Positions 56,128-64,000 of a DNA stretch of 64,000 bases are shown one piece after another; the first letter of the stretch is position 1; each line of letters starts with the position of its first letter. Below the pieces are notes generated by a model. It saw only the letters and a list, made by a program, of their open reading frames with translations. It was not told the origin of the DNA and ran no database searches. The stretch lies in assembly GCF_963422355.1 (NCBI RefSeq), contig NC_085105.1, forward strand, positions 62,001 through 126,000, in the 5' to 3' direction. The stretch comes from Corticium candelabrum (taxonomy: Eukaryota; Porifera; Homoscleromorpha; Homosclerophorida; Plakinidae). Made by a program: the position numbers and the translations under genes.

Positions 56128-59100
56128 GTACTACACCCTGCTGCTGGTCCACTGTCTGTTTGCCTTTTGCTACCTGTTTGCATACATGCCTGCTAATTTT
56201 CGTTTGTCTGTATAGGTATGTTTATTGATCTGTCACTTGGTGTACCTTTCTGATTGTATTAATTTTATTTTTACATTTATGTAATGTTGCTAATCAATAC
56301 ATATTTTTTGATAGTGTACCAGGGTTGTCCCCAGCATACAAAAGGCATGGCGCTCCGCCATGCCTTGGCTCCCGCGTGGTACAGGCCCGCCATGCTTTAC
56401 TGAGTAGGCAGTGGCTACTAGAGTGCGCTCACACATTTTACGCCGTGTGGGAAAATTTGTAGATCTCGGGATTCTGAGCACATACAAGTATATACCGAAA
56501 CCAAGTGGAGACAACCGGTAAATAGAGATGGGGTACATGTAATGTAGTTATGATTATTTAACCCCAAAACAGACAAGTTCGGCATTGTGATGTGTAAAGT
56601 GCCGTCCTAGACCCGCCTCGTTTTGACATAACAAGATAAGCTAAATGTTTAATTGCATTCTTTTACCAGACACTACTTTAATTAGCTGTCTCTGTAACAG
56701 TTGTTCTTTGAGTCTGTTCTCTTGTGTAGCTATGAAGACAACGAACTTTGCATTTTTAAAATTTGCAAAGTTGTTTGAGGCAAGCAACTAATTCTTTGCA
56801 TCATATTAGTTTAGTTCTTTGCCTAGAGGGCCTGGGATGTTTGGTGTGATGGTAAGACCAATTAGGGGAATGACTGCCCTATGGTATGAACTTGATTGCA
56901 ATACAAGTACCCAAAAAGCAACAGTGGTTGTCATGCATCGCTCACAATTGCCTCGTTAGCAACTGCAGTTTCCCCTCTAGCATCACTAAACGTTTTTATT
57001 TGGGGTGTACCTACTGCAGAATATTAGATGGCTTTAGAGAACTAACAATGAACAGGTTAACAATAGAAATAAATGAGGAAGACTTGTCAGAACTGCGGCA
57101 AGATTCTCCATAGAGACCAAAAAAATGATAACAATGACTAGCACAACAACCTTGATTCTTGTTGCTATTTTGCTGGGAGCATCTAGGCGAATCTAAGGCG
57201 TGTCATTGTAGCGGAGTAGGTAGCGGTCTGTAGATATGTTGCCCCTCCGAATCACGTGTTGTCGACTGATTATGCGAATCAAATATCTATTGCTCGAGCT
57301 CTGAAAATTTCTCACAGGCTTTAACGGACTTTTTGGTTTGACGCATATTCCAAGTTGTGTTGTAGGGCCCTAGCTTCGTCTGCGCCAATCAGTGTCCAGT
57401 ATTCGCTTACAATAAATGACATCCCACTTCCGCTACATATTGACCGGTCAATAAATCGGGCCGTAAAACTGCCTGGGGCTACTGGTTTATCAAGATGTGA
57501 ATTGTTTGTGAACATAACAATTAGGCTTCTGAAACTGTCAGCCAGAACAAACAATACGTGGATCTACGGATGCGTACGGGAATCATAATGAGTTCTTTCA
57601 TGCGTGTAGCAAGTGCAGACCTGAGCAAACTAAACTGAGAGTCGTCCTTCTGAAAAAAATTAATCGTGGTTAGGCGCCCAGCTACAGAAAGATACTCGCG
57701 CGCACAGAACGCTGTAAACCAGCTACATGATAGAAGGTGGATACGGCTTTCCATCTTGCCTCCGAACTTCATGGACAAAACTTGCAAGCCAGTAGTTCAT
57801 TTCTCTTTTGTTCGTAATATGCACATCATGCACGTACCGCCCGAGCGCTCCCTCCTCAGTTGGCTGCTTGTTTCTCCATTTCTTCCATGCGTTGAACACT
57901 CTAACCCCGCACATGCAGTAGCTTTTGTGGGGTTAGGGGGAACACACAAATCAAGAAACTTATGAAAACTACTGGATGAAATTGGACACGAGATTCAGAA
58001 GACTGCTGATCAGAAACAACATCAACGTCTAGCAGTTTACTAGCTTCCAAAAAATCAATAACTGGCAATTCTGCTGTTTCAATGCCCAAATCGATTTCAG
58101 AACATTTTGCTACACAACTGATTTGAACTTCCGCGCCTAGAGGATATCAACGCCTCAGCCGGATGCTACAAGCCGGTTATAGACCTTCTGGCAAGTGTAT
58201 AAACGAATACACCCCGCAGCGCCCAGCTCGTTAGCACTCGGGCTTCGCCCTCGTGCCAACTCGTGGGCGGAGCGGGGTGTATTTCGTTTATACACTCGCC
58301 AGCGGTCTATAACCTACACTTGTACTGCAATGTGTTGAGTCATACTAATCCTTGACCTAAAACCCCCCCTCTTTTTAGCACAATGATTGTGGTAAGTTAT
58401 TGTGAGAATGTGCACACGCTAGATTAGTTTGGCGAAAATGAGTGCTCCATTACTGAAAGACAACGTAGCTGCCAGTGTTCTTCCCCGTGATACTCCATCA
58501 GAGTTAATTCCCGTTTGTGTCAGTGGCGATGGCAACTCCCTCTTTCATGCCTTGAAAGTGGCATTGGCTGCAACCGTAAAATGTTTGCAAGTGCCAACGG
58601 TTAGTGATCTTCGAAGAAACTGTGCCGACGAACTGGAAAAGAACGGAGCAATTTACGCAGCCCTTATTGTAAGGCAAGCCCCTAATTAGCGTCAGTGTCA
58701 GGGATGGGGACACGTTGCATCCAGGATCGTTAGCTACTACAATCATGTCTATCGAATGCTGCTTTGACAGCTTTGACAAGTGTAGCGGTAAAAAAGCGTA
58801 CTGTTGTAAACTTTAAAAGGTGTTTTCTTTTCTTTTAACAGGTAATGGCATCTGATTCCCGGTAGAAATTGTCCAAAAGCGTTGCAACAAATGGGAACAA
58901 AATAATTTTAGGTTTGGTACACATCAGTAGAACACTGGGTACATAGACAGGTCTATATATACTATCTCTAATAAGACTGTCAAGCAAGTTTGATTGGCTT
59001 CTTGATTAAAATGCGTTACGTTACGTTAAAAAATTGTGCGGGGGCGTGGTCATGAGAATTTCTGCCATGCCTTACAAAAATCCTGGGGACAACCCTGGTG

Positions 59101-59914
59101 TACCCACTAACTTCAATACACCCATGACACGCAATACCCATTAGGTACAGTTAGAATGTAGACGAATCTGAATGTCAACAGCATCCTATTATAAGTTGTC
59201 TATCTGTCCATGCAACCATTCACGTGTGTGTCTATAAGTCTGAAAAGGTTCTTTGAGATTCAGTCACATGGGAGGAAAAAGCATACACATTTACAAGAAG
59301 GTAACAGCAAAAAGATAGTCATACTTTGAACAAATAGAATCGATGCTCATCTACTTGTTTCAACTTTTGTTGCAACTCTACATCAGACAATAAGAAACAT
59401 TACAGTACTGTACCCTATCTCACCCTCTCTCCATCAACTTACTGATCACAAGTTTCTTCACTTGTTCTTCTCTAGCAGGAGTTATGAGAGGCTCTTGTGC
59501 AGCTAAATCCTTCACAACGGCGTCAGGGTCAGAGCTAATACAAAAACTCTCACAACACTGGCAATACATCCACATACAACATGCTGTCTATCTTTCAAAC
59601 CATCAACAATTTATAATTTTATAACATTAATTAATTAATTATTTTCATCAGTAGATAATAAAATATTTGCTTTGATCATGATCAAGTAGCTAACAATCTT
59701 ACTCTACTTTTAACTGCAACAAGTCGATGGTTTTGGTCTTGAGCAATGACGACTGTTCATATTCCAATGTGATTCCTGAACGAAAAAAACGTCAGTTGAC
59801 ATGTTCGTTGCAATAACTGCTACTAGCAATCATGAACATGGTGTCATACACTATCCTTTTCTCACAATGCTCACCAGGTGGATAGTATCTGAGGAGGAAG
59901 CGCTTCAATCTCAT
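53016..59914 (-). CDS. DAW1: DAW1 (WDR69/ODA16), dynein assembly factor with WD repeats
   Basis: Cargo adaptor that brings outer dynein arms into cilia with IFT. Sixteen exons: 59914-59875, 59775-59703, 59534-59443, 59377-59325, 56044-55863, 55796-55757, 55497-55438, 55380-55273, 55205-55099, 54363-54276, 54209-54154, 54087-54014, 53782-53706, 53463-53371, 53192-53123, 53050-53016; 415 residues, the same as human DAW1, phases unbroken. N-terminus [10 protein letters not shown] and GITLEYEQ, then [17 protein letters not shown]. The eight-blade propeller follows: [69 protein letters not shown], and so on, with a last tiny exon reading [10 protein letters not shown]. Reading through the donor at 53122 would give a false stop at 53088. 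Intron 56045-59324 (3.3 kb) hosts a decayed transposon. Confidence 0.95.
54984..55055. repeat. (GT)n microsatellite in DAW1 intron
   Basis: About 72 bp of pure GT, some 40 bp from the donor at 55098. Confidence 0.95.
56078..56122. repeat. (TA)n microsatellite in DAW1 intron
   Basis: About 45 bp of alternating TA, just inside the acceptor of the exon ending at 56044. Confidence 0.95.
57530..57914 (-). pseudogene. Broken Crypton/DUF3504-like fragment
   Basis: The first frame reads [11 protein letters not shown], then [20 protein letters not shown], then PPSIM, and stops at a TAG just after 57726. Similarity resumes in another frame with [16 protein letters not shown] and MKELI. In intact relatives this is the N-terminal part of a tyrosine-recombinase-derived domain. 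The frameshift plus stop make it a pseudogene within the TIR element. Confidence 0.6.
58196..58302. repeat. Short hairpin with GC-rich loop inside the decayed transposon
   Basis: gtataaacgaatacaccccgc at the left pairs with gcggggtgtatttcgtttata at the right. The loop itself contains cgggcttcgcccg, a second small stem. It is much richer in GC than its surroundings and could be a separate small MITE. Confidence 0.7.
58429..58689 (+). pseudogene. OTU/vertnin-like fragment of the transposon
   Basis: An 86-codon frame beginning [12 protein letters not shown], with [18 protein letters not shown]. The D-G-N-x-L-F motif is that of OTU-type folds, where x is normally the catalytic Cys; here it is Ser. 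It is truncated by TAG after VRQAPN. Part of the 56316-59104 element. Confidence 0.5.
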
Positions 59915-60546
59915 CGTCCCACACCAAGCTCGTTGATATTAAACACTTAGCTGCGCCTTGTCCTGGTATGAGGGCGGGGTAAAAGTCTGGCTACGCGAGA
60001 CTAGTTCTGTGTTGCACATGTGTAATTGTGTGTACACACTGGTGTGTATCAACACCTTTTCGTACTGCGTGAATGTTGATTGCAATTGTAAGCGAGAACT
60101 AGCACACGTGCTGAGACGTCGATCTCTGTCATCATGAGTTTTTGAATCTTTACTTTTAGTTTTTATGGTTGTTTCATCACATCAACGCTACTAGGTAATG
60201 ACGAGGTACTTTTCAAGCTTATCAACAGTATCGTAAAAGAACCATTCCACCTTCTCCAGTCTTCCTGCTAAGTGCTTCGAATTCTGTAATGGTTGATTAG
60301 ATGTACGTTTGCATTCTTAGCTCATACTGCAGATGGATGTCCATCTGACACTTCATGGTCACATTCTATCTAATGCATTAATAACAATAAGCAACCAGTA
60401 TTTTTCTTCTTGTCAACATAATGTTTACCCTCAGTACACTCGATTTCTTATACTCGATCGTTTAATTGATGTGCTTGAGACAGATGTCAATGTGCCTGAC
60501 AGACAACCTTCAGACATTTCCACTATCTATATATATAAAGGAGAGG

Positions 60547-60585
<39 letters not shown>

Positions 60586-60890
60586 CTGTGTGTCCAATAC
60601 ATATATTTTCAACATTGAAATCTACAATCAACACAACTAAGCAACTCTACTGTCCCAATCGCACAAAATCTCTACCAAACTAAAATTCTACAGAAACCAG
60701 CCCTATATAGGGCTGTACAGTAAAGCACATTAATAATTGTGTATATTGTTCATTCTCTTCACTTTCCTTGTATGTTCCAGTAAGCAGGATGTCTTCCTGA
60801 AAATCACTCTATCGTTACATTGTTGTAACTGAACTGATAAACGTTGTCTCCAATATGTTGTAAAATTGGATGCATTCTGATGACCGTCCT
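59915..60890. other. DAW1 upstream region and TE-like debris
   Basis: The DAW1 promoter should lie just right of 59914. The stretch 60530-60590 (ctatatatataaaggagag followed by (CTGT)n) has the look of a repetitive-element boundary. No gene was recognised; a 116-codon plus-strand frame at 60333 shows no known domain. Confidence 0.4.
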
Positions 60891-60899
60891 CATCATAAG

Positions 60900-61300
60900 A
60901 CATGAGAGAAAGAGTCCTTAAAACTGTTGAGCCTCATCACCCCATCTGCCATAATGTTCAAATACCAAAGGGATTGCTGTTGGTGCATACCCTCCTGGTA
61001 GCACTTGGGAGTCATACTTTGTATGTTTGATCTTTTCTCTTCTGGATGCAGCAGCACCATCAATATAAGCAGCTCTAGAATATCTTTGCTGAATGGATGT
61101 GATAGAGCAATGTCTAATTCTGCTGCTGGCGTGCAGAATGATTCCGCAACATAGATGTCTGACCTTCCACTGGAAGTGGTGTAGCAATCTTTAGGCTCAA
61201 TGTAGTACGGTACATGTAACTGCATGGCTGAGACAATCTGCCCACACAGCGAGTCCGATCTAGGCCGAATTTGGCTCGCACACGCCGAATTCATTCCGCG
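60900..61300 (-). pseudogene. Frameshifted retrotransposon C-terminal fragment
   Basis: Minus-strand frame 1 reads PAAELDIALSHPFSKDIL; the continuation is in another frame, DGAAASRREKIKHTKYD, then QVLPGGYAPTAIPLVFEHYG and RWGDEAQQF. I recognise this as the C-terminal segment often following reverse transcriptase in invertebrate retroelement polyproteins (L-D-x-A-L-x-H-P-W-S; V-P-L-V-x-E-H-F-G-R-W-G). No reverse transcriptase motif remains nearby, and the frame change shows decay. Confidence 0.55.
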
Positions 61301-61381
61301 GTCGAAAGTGAGACTGTGGTCGTCTTCCTGACTTCTCCCATGACGACGCGATTTCTCGCCGATCGCACTCGCTTCAGCTCG

Positions 61382-61639
<258 letters not shown>

Positions 61640-61937
61640 CTACATGCACAAATGTTCGTAGCTTTGAAGCGAGTAGAACACAGTTTCATACTTACTACTG
61701 GTATTATTGCAACTAAGTGTAAAGTCTGATTCAAACCACCTATACACAAACACTGCATAGCTCTTAGCATATTTTGCAAGTACACTGTAAACCTAAGATC
61801 CACAAGCTCGAGATATGAGACTATACATGTATACCAAGTATGATTTAGGAAATGTGTATTTTTGTTACGCTATAGAATCTTTGTTTAATTAATTAATGGA
61901 GTAGGCTGTGCTTTCACATTCCTAAAACCTTACCAAA

Positions 61938-62270
61938 CTAGAAATTTAAAAACTTTTTCTCTGAAAAAAGAAATAGATGTAGGGATTGTATAAGTAATAG
62001 AAACAAGATTTAGATAATATGAACCAAAGCCAGACATCATTAGTGAATCCTTCCAACCACATTCCCTACATTTTACGTAGTGGTGATGGCAGCGCATCCT
62101 GGGCTTCAATCCACACTGTGTCTGGGGCGAGGCTATCTAATTAGTAGGTTGGAAGGATTCACTAATGATGTCTGGCTTTGGTTCATATTATCTAAATCTT
62201 GTTTCTATTACTTTTTATACAATCCCTACATCTATTTCTTTTTTCAGAGAAAAAGTTTTAAATTTGTAGT
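61938..62270. mobile_element. Inverted-repeat (MITE-like) element
   Basis: Arms 61938-62058 and 62147-62270 are near-identical inverted copies. Both contain tagatgtagggattgtata and gaaccaaagccagacatcat in opposite orientation. They are separated by a ~90-bp loop. No coding capacity was seen. Confidence 0.85.
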
Positions 62271-62324
62271 CAATATATGGGTCTACATGCAATTGCACAA
62301 AATGTGTGATATTGGAAGACAAAC

Positions 62325-63938
<1,614 letters not shown>

Positions 63939-64000
63939 GCCAAACTGACGTAAAACGCGGCACAAAGTGCCTGGAAGATCAGTGTTGCCGAAGCTAGGTT

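Larger units (their letters stand above)
56316..59104. mobile_element. Decayed 2.8-kb TIR transposon in DAW1 intron (Crypton-like and OTU/vertnin-like remnants)
   Basis: The left end carries CCAGGGTTGTCCCCAG followed by AAGGCATGGC; the right end (59070-59101) carries the reverse complement of both, so these are terminal inverted repeats. Inside on the minus strand (57914-57530) are fragments reading [20 protein letters not shown], then PYPP, then, in another frame, [20 protein letters not shown]. This is the pattern of the Crypton-derived DUF3504 region seen in ZMYM/QRICH1/KCTD1-type proteins. On the plus strand, 58429-58686 reads [18 protein letters not shown] and [16 protein letters not shown], like an OTU/vertnin domain with Ser at the usual catalytic Cys position. 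Stops and frame changes show it is inactive. Confidence 0.65.

Overview
This is nuclear DNA from an animal. It is AT-rich, nearly all genes are split into short exons with GT-AG introns, dinucleotide microsatellites are very abundant, and every recognisable gene is an animal gene (IFT80, NCK, an EMSY-type ENT protein, a CFAP97-domain protein, SUFU, AGFG, ARHGEF6/7, PDCD10, DAW1). The proteins are clear but divergent orthologues of the human ones, and introns are small apart from repeat insertions. That fits an early-branching invertebrate, with a sponge or other non-bilaterian as my best guess; the taxon is inference only.

Layout. 417-5098 (+): 3' part of IFT80, with introns full of SINE copies, (CA)n and a nested foldback element. 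6020-8083 (-): NCK adaptor, complete. 8797-14825 (+): a ~1380-residue protein with an N-terminal ENT domain (EMSY family) and a C-terminal bromodomain. 14834-16043 (-): small eight-exon CFAP97-domain gene, tail-to-tail with the previous one. 16709-19830: 3.1 kb foldback palindrome. 20822-22714 (-): single-exon PH-domain protein. 23470-31297 (-): twelve-exon VPS9-domain protein whose introns are mostly (GT)n on the sense strand. 31572-36407 (+): SUFU. 36746-43657 (-): AGFG-type ArfGAP. 43732-51186 (+): ARHGEF6/7 (PIX). 51314-52613 (-): PDCD10/CCM3. 53016-59914 (-): DAW1, with a decayed transposon in its largest intron. 60900-63938: retrotransposon debris, MITEs and two exons of a nitrobindin-like gene (-).

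Functional themes are inferred from the families. Several genes are ciliary (IFT80, the CFAP97-domain protein, DAW1; SUFU works at cilia in vertebrates). Others belong to the NCK/PIX/Rac-PAK adhesion and trafficking network (NCK, PIX, AGFG, the VPS9 protein, PDCD10). Compact head-to-head promoters (74 bp AGFG/PIX, 274 bp VPS9/SUFU) and tail-to-tail ends alternate with repeat-rich introns. Exon models were built by hand from splice sites, phase continuity and family similarity. The PIX, AGFG, DAW1, PDCD10, SUFU, NCK, CFAP97 and IFT80 models are phase-consistent except for one PIX junction.
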